DNA of 50,602 nucleotides from a virus, in IMG/VR virus record IMGVR_UViG_3300027747_000206, positions 1 through 50,602 of that record. The stretch is one strand, 5' to 3'. Within the stretch, counting starts at the first letter, position 1, and each line of letters begins with the position of its first letter. Made by a program: the position numbers and the translations under genes. The notes below the pieces were generated by a model that saw only the letters and a program-made list of their open reading frames with translations, was not told the DNA's origin and searched no databases. Shown here one piece after another: positions 24,585-29,855 of the stretch.

Positions 24585-24793
24585 AATGGGTCTCCATTCA
24601 GTGGTTCGTAATAATTTGAAATAGACTTTGGCTGAGGTGTAGCAAGTTTTTGAGCATTAAGTCTAGAAGTTATAACACCCCACTCGGAAGGGTCACCCCA
24701 CTGGTGGGCAGAACATAGGGGTTTACCCATTTTGACAGTCCAAAAGTTGGGGCAACCATTGGCAGAACACATCAAATGATTGTCTTCGTACAT
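24581..24793 (-). CDS. Small zinc-knuckle protein (70 aa)
   Basis: A treble-clef-like metal site is visible: MCSANGC (C9, C14) followed by PLCSAHQW (C27, H30). The rest is unstructured with a Pro/Asn-rich tail. Such short Cys/His proteins are frequent next to phage replication genes. Start overlap with the helicase-loader candidate is one base. Function unknown. Confidence 0.55.
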   Translation of the reverse strand: MYEDNHLMCSANGCPNFWTVKMGKPLCSAHQWGDPSEWGVITSRLNAQKLATPQPKSISNYYEPLNGDPF

Positions 24794-25185
24794 CAGAATC
24801 TCCCTCTAAACATTTTTTTTAGTTCTTTCATCTTTTCAAGACCTTCAGACTTGGCTTTTTCCTGTTCTTCTTGATTAAAAATCTTGGGCTTGTACTCAAT
24901 CAAGGTTTGTGTTGGTGGCAAAGATGGGCCTAAGTTGCACAAATCCCTAAACTTGATTGCAGAGGGAGGAAACTCAGGATGCAAGTGTTTCAAGGCAAAA
25001 TCCATTGAGGGCTTAAAAGTTAAAAATTTGCCAATCAATTCCATCCAAATCTTTCTGACCATTTGAGGCTCAGAAGTTTCAAAGTGTCTGTCAAAAGAGC
25101 TTCCATATACAGCACTCATGTAAGTGAAAATGTAGTCAAGACCCTCATCCTGAGAGCAAGAATCAAGTTCCGAGTAATGTGACAT
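24793..25185 (-). CDS. Lambda P-like helicase loader candidate (130 aa)
   Basis: It carries a YGSSFDRHF motif after a helical N-terminus, then KIWMELIGKFLTFKPSMDFA and the block PEFPPSAIKFRDLC. This order (YG-x-F/W ... W-x-x-x-L ... PPS-x-x-F-x-x-LC) is what I recall for lambda P-type proteins that deliver host DnaB to the origin, although this protein is shorter than lambda P. It lies directly downstream of the DUF1376 replication gene with the iterons (23-base overlap), matching an O-P gene pair. Sequence similarity is weak, so the role is an inference. Confidence 0.55.
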   Translation of the reverse strand: MSHYSELDSCSQDEGLDYIFTYMSAVYGSSFDRHFETSEPQMVRKIWMELIGKFLTFKPSMDFALKHLHPEFPPSAIKFRDLCNLGPSLPPTQTLIEYKPKIFNQEEQEKAKSEGLEKMKELKKMFRGRF

Positions 25186-25924
25186 TTTTTTCTCCTATAA
25201 GTCCACGAGTTAAACCAGATAGAACTTTTTTACTAGCTTGTGCCCTTTTAGACAATCCAGAGTCTTGCTCCTGAAGGTTCTTTTCGTACCAAGCAGTCTT
25301 GAAAGATGCCCAGTTTGACAGACAACAATATTGAACTCCTTGTTGGTCAGACAAGTTGCATTTTCGGAACTCGTTTTGTATTTGCTCCCAAGAAGTTTCG
25401 GTCATCGGAAGTTTTTTGGATTTCCGTATTTGTAACCAATCAGACCAAACTTGGTTATCCACATTTGGTGGACAAGCAACGCTAGTTGCTTTCTCTCTAT
25501 CTGGTTTATGGTTTATGGTTATTGGTTTATGGTTATTGGTTGGTTGAACGTCCGTTGAACGCTCGTTAAACGTCTGTTGAACATCAGTAGTACGTTTGTT
25601 GGCTCTCTGTTGAGCAGATGCTCGACCTGCCCTAGATGCTTGCTCCTTTTTGCCATGATATTCCTCAATTTCCTTATCAGCACGATGGTTAATATACCCA
25701 TCTTCTGTAGACACAAAAAACTCTTCGAGTATTGAAAGCACTTCTTGCTCGTGTTCACGCAAGCCTATCTGACGAGCAATTTCTCGCTGTTTGATGGGTT
25801 CCTCGTGAAGATAATAATGATCCAAAAGCCTGCGATAAGCAAGATCTTCTATTGGGGTCAAATGGTGCGTGTGTGACTTATAGTCACCTATGTGAAAATT
25901 AAAATAATGCATACCTGCTTTCAT
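25163..25924 (-). CDS. DUF1376 (YdaU-like) phage replication protein, O-like, 253 aa
   Basis: The N-terminus HYFNFHIGDYKSHTHHLTPI, then EDLAYRRLLDHYYLHEEPI is the DUF1376/YdaU signature; the usual start would be Met5 (25912), four codons inside. A winged-helix-like domain (residues about 5-95) is followed by a Thr/Asn/Gln-rich linker with an 11-residue repeat (TTDVQQTFNER / STDVQPTNN) encoded by the iterons. A C-terminal helical domain (VWSDWLQIRKSKKLPMTETS) resembles the end of O-type initiators. It would bind the origin and recruit the downstream P-like loader. The DUF1376 call is firm; the initiator role is inferred. Confidence 0.75.
   Translation of the reverse strand: MKAGMHYFNFHIGDYKSHTHHLTPIEDLAYRRLLDHYYLHEEPIKQREIARQIGLREHEQEVLSILEEFFVSTEDGYINHRADKEIEEYHGKKEQASRAGRASAQQRANKRTTDVQQTFNERSTDVQPTNNHKPITINHKPDREKATSVACPPNVDNQVWSDWLQIRKSKKLPMTETSWEQIQNEFRKCNLSDQQGVQYCCLSNWASFKTAWYEKNLQEQDSGLSKRAQASKKVLSGLTRGLIGEKNVTLLGT
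25455..25619. other. Candidate replication origin: DnaA box, 7-bp repeats and 11-bp iterons
   Basis: Three elements lie in a row inside the DUF1376 gene. A consensus DnaA box TTATCCACA is at 25455-25463. Five AT-rich 7-bp direct repeats (GGTTTAT or GGTTATT) are at 25503-25537. Four good 11-bp iterons (GTTGAACGTCC, GTTGAACGCTC, GTTAAACGTCT, GTTGAACATCA) are at 25543-25586, with three more degenerate units to 25619. Location inside the initiator gene matches lambda, whose iterons lie within O. The elements are direct observations; origin function is inferred. Confidence 0.6.
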
Positions 25925-26008
25925 CGGTCGCTTTCACTGAAAGAAACAATGGAAGGACGGTGAAAGAATCGTCTTTTCGGGAGCTACCCTATCCATGTTT
26001 TCAATATC

Positions 26009-26212
26009 TTACATTAAAAAAATGTCTGGTCTCAAATCTTTTTTAGTGACTAACCCTATGGTTGCCTCTTCAATCTTTTTTGCAAGTTTAGGGCTTGGTT
26101 GCTTACGCCCATGAATAATTAAACTCAACCAAGTTGCAGTGATGCCTAAATACTTTGACATTTCACTGATGGCTCCTTTAGGTTCTTCTTTGAAATATTC
26201 TTTTAAATTCAT
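26009..26212 (-). CDS. Cro/YdaS-like transcriptional regulator (67 aa)
   Basis: A helix-turn-helix is clear: GAISEMSKYLGITATWLSLI (scaffold helix, turn, recognition helix) followed by HGRKQPSPKLAKKIEEATIG and VTKKDLRPDIF, a tail typical of Cro/YdaS-family regulators. The start was placed at ATG 26212 (MNLKEYFKEEPKGA), with AAGGA upstream; the longer frame extends into the structured leader. It is the first gene of the minus early operon and faces the plus operon across divergent promoters, the usual place of a Cro-type switch regulator. The operator is suggested below. Confidence 0.75.
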   Translation of the reverse strand: MNLKEYFKEEPKGAISEMSKYLGITATWLSLIIHGRKQPSPKLAKKIEEATIGLVTKKDLRPDIFLM

Positions 26213-26409
26213 TCTTTTATCCTTGTTAATTGTTGGCGCTCCCATAGAGCAGGGTAGGGGGAACAACACTCTTTAATATCTTCTCCCACGGAGCTAAACC
26301 GCTTCGCCAACACGGATGGGGACTGATCCGTCAAGATAGCATCACAAGTACGATTAACGGTTCGCCCTGATTTGCCCAATCCCCATGCGTGTTGGTTGTT
26401 GGCTCCCAT
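26209..26409 (-). CDS. Possible leader ORF (66 aa) coupled to the regulator gene
   Basis: An open frame begins MGANNQHAWGLGKSGRTVNR and ends ALWERQQLTRIKE. Its TGA overlaps the regulator ATG (ATGA), which would couple the two. It spans the fold-back elements, and no good ribosome site precedes its ATG, so the frame could be a by-product of the RNA structure. A related frame in the other repeat copy also encodes FSS-x-G ... P-x-PALWE. Either a real leader peptide or chance; kept with low confidence. Confidence 0.3.
   Translation of the reverse strand: MGANNQHAWGLGKSGRTVNRTCDAILTDQSPSVLAKRFSSVGEDIKECCSPYPALWERQQLTRIKE
26231..26312. repeat. Fold-back element, copy A (8-bp closing arms)
   Basis: TGTTGGCG at 26231-26238 pairs perfectly with CGCCAACA at 26305-26312. 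Inside, on the minus strand, GCTCC can pair with GGAGC near the other end, or with the nearby GGGAG. It shares internal blocks with copy B at 26397-26467. Confidence 0.7.
26311..26391. repeat. Fold-back element, central, 12-bp arms with one mismatch
   Basis: CACGGATGGGGA at 26311-26322 pairs with TCCCCATGCGTG at 26380-26391, 11 of 12 positions. On the minus strand the arms continue into GGGGATT/AGTCCCC-type pairing, superficially like a tRNA acceptor stem, but no T-loop or anticodon arm follows. It overlaps copy A by two bases and is separated from copy B by five. Confidence 0.7.
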
Positions 26410-26467
26410 AAAGCAGGGTTAGGTACACCTCTTTCGAGACCTTCGGAGCTAAACCAATTTACCAACA
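26397..26467. repeat. Fold-back element, copy B (6-bp arms, GAAA tetraloop inside)
   Basis: TGTTGG at 26397-26402 pairs with CCAACA at 26462-26467. On the minus strand the interior has GCTCC/GGAGC pairing and a CTC-GAAA-GAG hairpin with a GNRA-type loop. Shared blocks with copy A show common ancestry. The outer end coincides with the predicted minus-strand transcription start. Confidence 0.7.
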
Positions 26468-26472
26468 AACAG

Positions 26473-26501
26473 ATCATACCATAACTTATAGTTAAAAATA
26501 A
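26473..26501 (-). promoter_or_regulatory. Promoter for the minus early operon (extended -10)
   Basis: On the minus strand the extended -10 TGGTATGAT (TATGAT at 26478-26473) lies 17 bases from a weak -35 TTATTT (26501-26496). Predicted start is near 26466, at the edge of fold-back copy B. TATGAT matches the sigma70 consensus at five of six positions. Confidence 0.6.
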
Positions 26502-26505
26502 CCAT

Positions 26506-26525
26506 GTAATTGAATCAAGTATTAC
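26506..26525. promoter_or_regulatory. Inverted repeat between divergent promoters, candidate operator
   Basis: GTAAT (26506-26510) and ATTAC (26521-26525) form an inverted repeat with ten bases between the arms, placed between the -35 elements of the two divergent promoters. A dimeric Cro-like regulator bound here could control both. Short arms make this tentative. Confidence 0.4.
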
Positions 26526-26554
26526 TTAACTTTAAATTAAGATCATGCTAAGAT
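26526..26554 (+). promoter_or_regulatory. Promoter for the plus-strand recombination operon
   Basis: TTAACT (26526-26531), 17 bases, then TAAGAT (26549-26554) preceded by TGC, making an extended -10. The first gene of the plus operon starts 35 bases downstream. Agreement with sigma70 is moderate (4/6 and 4/6 plus TGn). Confidence 0.55.
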
Positions 26555-26588
26555 GTGTGTACTGCATAAGCAGGTTATTGGAGCACAC

Positions 26589-26807
26589 ATGGAAAAAGTA
26601 CCTTGTTATACAACTAAGTCAGGACTCAAGATTGGGTCTTACTATCAACTAAAACCTTGTCCTCTCAATAGAGATGAAGAGCGTATCCAAGCAATTTTAC
26701 TAGGCATAGAACACGACTGGTCACCAAGAAGGACTGGTTGGTTTAGCTTGTATTGCGTTGCAGTCATGATTTTTGTCACTGTCTTAATGTCATGGGAAAA
26801 AACATGA
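26589..26807 (+). CDS. Small membrane protein (72 aa), first gene of plus operon
   Basis: The start was chosen at ATG 26589 (MEKVPCYTTKSGLKIGSYYQ), which has GGAG six bases upstream; the frame is open further upstream but overlaps the promoter. A soluble N-terminal part is followed by one membrane helix (TGWFSLYCVAVMIFVTVLMS). The stop overlaps the next ATG (ATGA). No family is recognised. Confidence 0.6.
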   Translation: MEKVPCYTTKSGLKIGSYYQLKPCPLNRDEERIQAILLGIEHDWSPRRTGWFSLYCVAVMIFVTVLMSWEKT

Positions 26808-26902
26808 ACAAACACCAACTTGTAGAAAAAGTAAGCAGGGTTGTCTTTCTTTTGGCAATCATTGTTTTAACATTTGATTTTTTAATTTGGAGACCACATT
26901 GA
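26804..26902 (+). CDS. Small single-pass membrane peptide (32 aa)
   Basis: A short frame MNKHQLVEKVSRVVFLLAII, continuing VLTFDFLIWRPH, with one membrane helix across most of its length. It overlaps both neighbours by short stop/start overlaps, which supports translation. Function unknown; it follows another membrane protein gene, so the two may act together. Confidence 0.5.
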   Translation: MNKHQLVEKVSRVVFLLAIIVLTFDFLIWRPH

Positions 26903-27120
26903 AAGTACTATCAGTTTCATGGAATGCCAATTCAGACATTACCAAAATAAAGTTTACAGAAGAATTTTTAACAGTAGATTGGATTGTAAAAGCAGATGTT
27001 TTAAAAGACTTAGCTTACATCATTGAAAATCAATATCAATCAGTCCTTGACAACAGCGAACCAGTTAAATGGTCAAACAAGAAAACAGAAGAAATTTTAA
27101 GGAGTTGGAAGTATGAGTAA
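26899..27120 (+). CDS. Hypothetical protein (73 aa), TTG start
   Basis: The preferred start is TTG 26899 (MKVLSVSWNANSDITKIKFT), seven bases after GGAG and overlapping the previous stop (TTGA); an in-frame TTG at 26887 lies too close to the Shine-Dalgarno. The protein is a small alpha/beta domain ending NKKTEEILRSWKYE. No family is recognised. Confidence 0.5.
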   Translation: MKVLSVSWNANSDITKIKFTEEFLTVDWIVKADVLKDLAYIIENQYQSVLDNSEPVKWSNKKTEEILRSWKYE

Positions 27121-27277
27121 CAGAACTTTTTACGAAGATTTTAAAGAGATTTTTAACGAGCAAGACGACATCGAAGCAGACTTATGGGAGATAGAAGCAA
27201 GAGCCAAAAACTTACCACCAAAAGAACTTGAACAAGTAATCAAATTTTTAACACAACTTCAGAAAGATATATCATGA
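27113..27277 (+). CDS. Small acidic helical protein (54 aa)
   Basis: A frame MSNRTFYEDFKEIFNEQDDI continuing through EADLWEIEARAKNLPPKEL to KFLTQLQKDIS. GGAG lies 9-12 bases before the ATG, and its TGA overlaps the next ATG. It is acidic and helical with no known relatives that I recognise. Confidence 0.55.
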   Translation: MSNRTFYEDFKEIFNEQDDIEADLWEIEARAKNLPPKELEQVIKFLTQLQKDIS

Positions 27278-27906
27278 ATTTTTATGTAGAAAGCAATCAA
27301 GAACGTACCTTTAAAAACGTACCTGCAGGGTCACATTTGGCTCGTTGTTACAGAATTATTGACCTTGGCTCACAGAAGTCTGAGTACATGGGAGAGATCA
27401 AAGTCCAACGCAAGATTATGGTTGGTTGGGAACTCTTTGGAGAAGATGACGAGGGACTTCCCTTGATCACTGATGATGGCAAACCCATGGCTATCTTTAA
27501 GAACTATACCCTATCTTGGGCAGAGAATGCTACCCTCAGGAAAGACTTACAGTCTTGGAGGAACAAACCTTGGACAGACTCCGAAGCTAAACGCTTTGAC
27601 CTCAAGTCCATCCTCAATCAATACGGTATGCTCAATGTGATCCATAGGGACGTAAATGGAAAAGTGTATGCCAATGTATCTACCATCTCTCCTGTGCCAT
27701 CTATGATCAAACAGGCAGGGCTTCCTAAGCCTGTGAACGCCAATCAGATCTTTACACTAGCAGATCCTGATATGGTGCTATTTGAGACTTTTAGCAAGGG
27801 TCTAAAGGACAAGATTATGGGTAGCCCTGAGTGGGCAATGTATGCAGGAAAAGGAGTTGTTAAATCTTCTCCTTTGGCAGACATAGACGATGACTTGCCT
27901 TTTTAA
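27274..27906 (+). CDS. SSB-like single-stranded DNA-binding protein (210 aa)
   Basis: The N-terminal half has an OB-fold-like strand pattern (HLARCYRIIDLGSQKSEYMG, KVQRKIMVGWELFGEDDEGL). The protein ends ADIDDDLPF, an acidic tip with terminal Pro-Phe like that of bacterial SSB (DDDIPF), which recruits partner proteins. The middle (WRNKPWTDSEAKRFDLKSIL) matches a phage family I recall near recombination nucleases. It probably coats single-stranded DNA during replication or recombination. The nuclease gene two genes downstream supports this. The OB fold is not proven from sequence alone. Confidence 0.65.
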   Translation: MNFYVESNQERTFKNVPAGSHLARCYRIIDLGSQKSEYMGEIKVQRKIMVGWELFGEDDEGLPLITDDGKPMAIFKNYTLSWAENATLRKDLQSWRNKPWTDSEAKRFDLKSILNQYGMLNVIHRDVNGKVYANVSTISPVPSMIKQAGLPKPVNANQIFTLADPDMVLFETFSKGLKDKIMGSPEWAMYAGKGVVKSSPLADIDDDLPF

Positions 27907-27908
27907 TC

Positions 27909-28277
27909 ATGGATCATTTACTTCACATTATCAAAGAAAACAGACATTTGTTTTCAGATGAGTTTGTAGAGTGGATTCAAAAAAATGAACACGTTTGGAA
28001 CGCTTTTTGTAACGAAGCAATCAAAATTCACAATAAAGGTTTCAAACACTACTCAGCAAGAACAATACTTCATGTATTGAGACATCATTCAGCTATTAGC
28101 GAAAATGGAACGGAATGGAAAATTAGTGACCATTCTTCTCCTTATTTGGCAAGACTTTTTGACCTTTGTTATCCAGAAAAAGCTGGATTATGGTCTTTTA
28201 AACTTTGCAAAACAGCTAAAAAAGATGCCTACGTTAGAGAATACGGATCACTTTTTAAGGAACAACATGATAGTTAG
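27909..28277 (+). CDS. Conserved phage protein with a KHYSARTI motif (122 aa)
   Basis: The conserved core is VWNAFCNEAIKIHNKGFKHY, then SARTILHVLRHHSA, EWKISDHSSPYLARLFDLCY and PEKAGLW. I recognise this as a widespread conserved hypothetical protein of phages and proteobacterial prophages, usually near recombination or replication genes; its activity is not known. It lies between the SSB-like and nuclease genes and overlaps the latter by 11 bases. The invariant-looking His/Arg residues would suit a nucleic-acid role, but this is speculation. Confidence 0.6.
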   Translation: MDHLLHIIKENRHLFSDEFVEWIQKNEHVWNAFCNEAIKIHNKGFKHYSARTILHVLRHHSAISENGTEWKISDHSSPYLARLFDLCYPEKAGLWSFKLCKTAKKDAYVREYGSLFKEQHDS

Positions 28278-29022
28278 AGCATCAGAATCACAACATTGGT
28301 ATGACAGGGAGGGAAAGCCTGCCTATACCGTAATAGCAAAGAATGGCTCGCCTAGGGCTACCACCCTAAGAGATGCTAGAAAACTTAACTTAGTGCCCTC
28401 AGTGACTACAGTCTTGGCTGTAGCCTCACGCCCTGCACTGGAGGCTTGGAAGCTCAATCAAATGATGTTGGCTTGCATGACCATTACGAGAGGTCGTGAT
28501 GAGACTGAAAAAGACTTTATCGAGAGAATCGTAAAGGATTCTAAGGAACAGGCAAAGATGGCCTCAGAGCGTGGAACCACCATTCATGGAGCCTTAGAAA
28601 GCTTCTACGAAGGGATCATGCTTGCAGAGTTTATGGACTATCAGGCAGGGGTAGACAAGGCTGTCAGGGCGCATTTTGGGTCTCCTGAGTGGTCTACAGA
28701 AAAGTCTTTCTGCCATGAGGCAGGATTTGGAGGAAAGGTCGATCTCCACACCAAAGATGGTGACGGAATTGTAATTGACTTCAAAACAAAAGAGTTTGTC
28801 GATCCATCAAAAGTGGAGGCGTATGACGAGCAGTTACTCCAGTTGTCAGCCTACAGGCTAGGACTTGGATTACCTAAAGCTAGATGTGCAAATGTCTTTG
28901 TATCAGTCATTGATCAAGGGCTTTGCAAGATAGTGGAATGGTCAGAAGAAGATTTAAAGAGGGGTGAGCAAATGTTTCTCTCTTTATTGAACTATTGGCA
29001 ACTTAAAAATCAACACAAGTAA
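28267..29022 (+). CDS. PD-(D/E)XK exonuclease (RecB/Cas4-like, 251 aa)
   Basis: The start was set at ATG 28267 (MIVRASESQHWYDREGKPAY) because AAGGA lies upstream and the longer frame back to 28105 is a shadow of the preceding gene. The nuclease core is RGTTIHG (about 102-108), GGKVDLH (D159), VIDFKTK (D171, K173) and the QLSAYR motif (Q192, Y196), in the order of RecB-type PD-(D/E)XK enzymes. With the SSB-like protein it forms a probable recombination module; no RecT/Erf-type annealase is evident. Confidence 0.8.
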   Translation: MIVRASESQHWYDREGKPAYTVIAKNGSPRATTLRDARKLNLVPSVTTVLAVASRPALEAWKLNQMMLACMTITRGRDETEKDFIERIVKDSKEQAKMASERGTTIHGALESFYEGIMLAEFMDYQAGVDKAVRAHFGSPEWSTEKSFCHEAGFGGKVDLHTKDGDGIVIDFKTKEFVDPSKVEAYDEQLLQLSAYRLGLGLPKARCANVFVSVIDQGLCKIVEWSEEDLKRGEQMFLSLLNYWQLKNQHK

Positions 29023-29030
29023 GGATCAAA

Positions 29031-29369
29031 ATGGAAAAAAAAGTTGAATTGTATTTTACTGTCGCAGAAACAATGTACATAAAAAAAGCAATTGAAGAAA
29101 ACAATAAAGACATAATTGACTACATTGATGAATGCATCGAACTAACAAAATCTGAAATTGAATTCATAGAAACAGCAGAAGATAGACAGATAGAAAACCT
29201 TCGAGAGGCTAACAAAACTCTTTTAGAGACAATTGACATCTATAAACAAAGAGAATTAGAAATTCGAGATGTTGAGATAGATCAGTTTCAAGCAGATCTT
29301 AGAGATATGATTGCAAAACACAAACCACGCAAAGTAAGCAGACCAAAAGGAAGTAAAAATGCAAAATAA
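29031..29369 (+). CDS. Coiled-coil protein with AT-hook-like tail (112 aa)
   Basis: Residues 15-95 are a long acidic coiled coil (YIDECIELTKSEIEFIETAE, IDQFQADLRDMIAKHK). The C-terminus KPRKVSRPKGSKNAK is basic and contains RPKGS, close to an AT-hook core (RGRP-like). It may bind AT-rich DNA such as the candidate origin, but this is inference. It overlaps the next gene by 11 bases. Confidence 0.5.
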   Translation: MEKKVELYFTVAETMYIKKAIEENNKDIIDYIDECIELTKSEIEFIETAEDRQIENLREANKTLLETIDIYKQRELEIRDVEIDQFQADLRDMIAKHKPRKVSRPKGSKNAK

Positions 29370-29589
29370 ATATGTAAGTGAAGAAGACATCAAACAAGTC
29401 TTTTTTCAATCAAAAATGGACAATGTAGAAGGTTACGACTTTGACGAGTTGTTGGATTTTGCAGACAAAGTGATCATGTTTGCGTCTTTTAACATTGCCA
29501 GAGTTGAGAGGGATATGTGTATTGGCTTTGTTAAGACTCTTAATGTTGAAGTAGCTCAAGCTCTTAAAGACAAAAGGGGTAACCTTTGA
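29359..29589 (+). CDS. Hypothetical protein (76 aa)
   Basis: A helical protein starting MQNKYVSEEDIKQVFFQSKM and containing DELLDFADKVIMFASFNIAR. The pattern of a helix followed by C-x-x-FVKTLN is typical of small phage helical proteins of unknown function. Its TGA overlaps the TTG start of the next gene. Confidence 0.5.
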   Translation: MQNKYVSEEDIKQVFFQSKMDNVEGYDFDELLDFADKVIMFASFNIARVERDMCIGFVKTLNVEVAQALKDKRGNL

Positions 29590-29801
29590 CTCCAAAAGAG
29601 TTTGTTGTGGAGCTAATAGGGGAGGAATGGGAAGGAACACTTCCAAGCCTACTGGTACACATTCAAAGGTCTTTGGAGGATGCTCATAGGTATAGGACGG
29701 TTAGAGACTTTGCAAAGAAATTAACTTTTAATGAGCATCCTAGAGAAAGGTCAGAGTTTGATGCATTTGACGATCTTGTAGATGCTCAAGGAAATGGATA
29801 A
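29586..29801 (+). CDS. Hypothetical protein (71 aa), TTG start
   Basis: The frame starts with TTG 29586 overlapping the previous stop (TTGA), with AGGGG upstream. The protein (MTPKEFVVELIGEEWEGTLP ... EFDAFDDLVDAQGNG) is acidic and mixed alpha/beta, without known relatives. It is the last gene of the plus operon; a terminator hairpin follows immediately but its T-run suits the opposite strand. Confidence 0.5.
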   Translation: MTPKEFVVELIGEEWEGTLPSLLVHIQRSLEDAHRYRTVRDFAKKLTFNEHPRERSEFDAFDDLVDAQGNG

Positions 29802-29824
29802 AAAAAGGGGGGCACACGCCCCCC
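29800..29824 (-). terminator. Intrinsic terminator ending the minus late operon
   Basis: A perfect seven-pair stem GGGGGGC/GCCCCCC with an ACAC loop (29807-29824) is followed on the minus strand by seven T (opposite the A-run at 29800-29806). It lies about 30 bases after the stop of the 588-aa gene. On the plus strand no T-run follows, so it favours the leftward late transcript. Confidence 0.85.
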
Positions 29825-29855
29825 AAAGTTCCTTTGCAATGGCAACTACAAGGAA

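Larger units (their letters stand above)
26213..26467 (-). ncRNA. Structured 5' leader of the minus early operon (about 250 nt)
   Basis: The leader predicted from the extended -10 promoter at 26473 would start near 26466. It then contains three consecutive fold-back elements (26397-26467, 26311-26391, 26231-26312) before the AAGGA site of the regulator. The first and third elements are related in sequence: GGTTTAGCTCC near the 5' end and CCCTGCT(C/T)TATGGGAG near the 3' end, with TGTTGG/CCAACA closing arms. No known riboswitch, tRNA or RNA family is recognised. RNA nature is inferred from promoter position and base pairing. Confidence 0.45.

Noticed and set aside
25543-25619. Short regular repeats considered as a CRISPR array
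   Set aside because: Eleven-base contiguous units without spacers, within a coding gene; they fit iterons, not CRISPR.
26311-26391. Possible tRNA (GGGGATT/AGTCCCC acceptor-like pairing on the minus strand)
   Set aside because: No T-loop, anticodon arm or acceptable D-arm can be placed; the related outer elements also lack them.
28105-28266. N-terminal extension of the PD-(D/E)XK nuclease
   Set aside because: It overlaps the conserved 122-aa gene in another frame, and ATG 28267 has its own AAGGA site.
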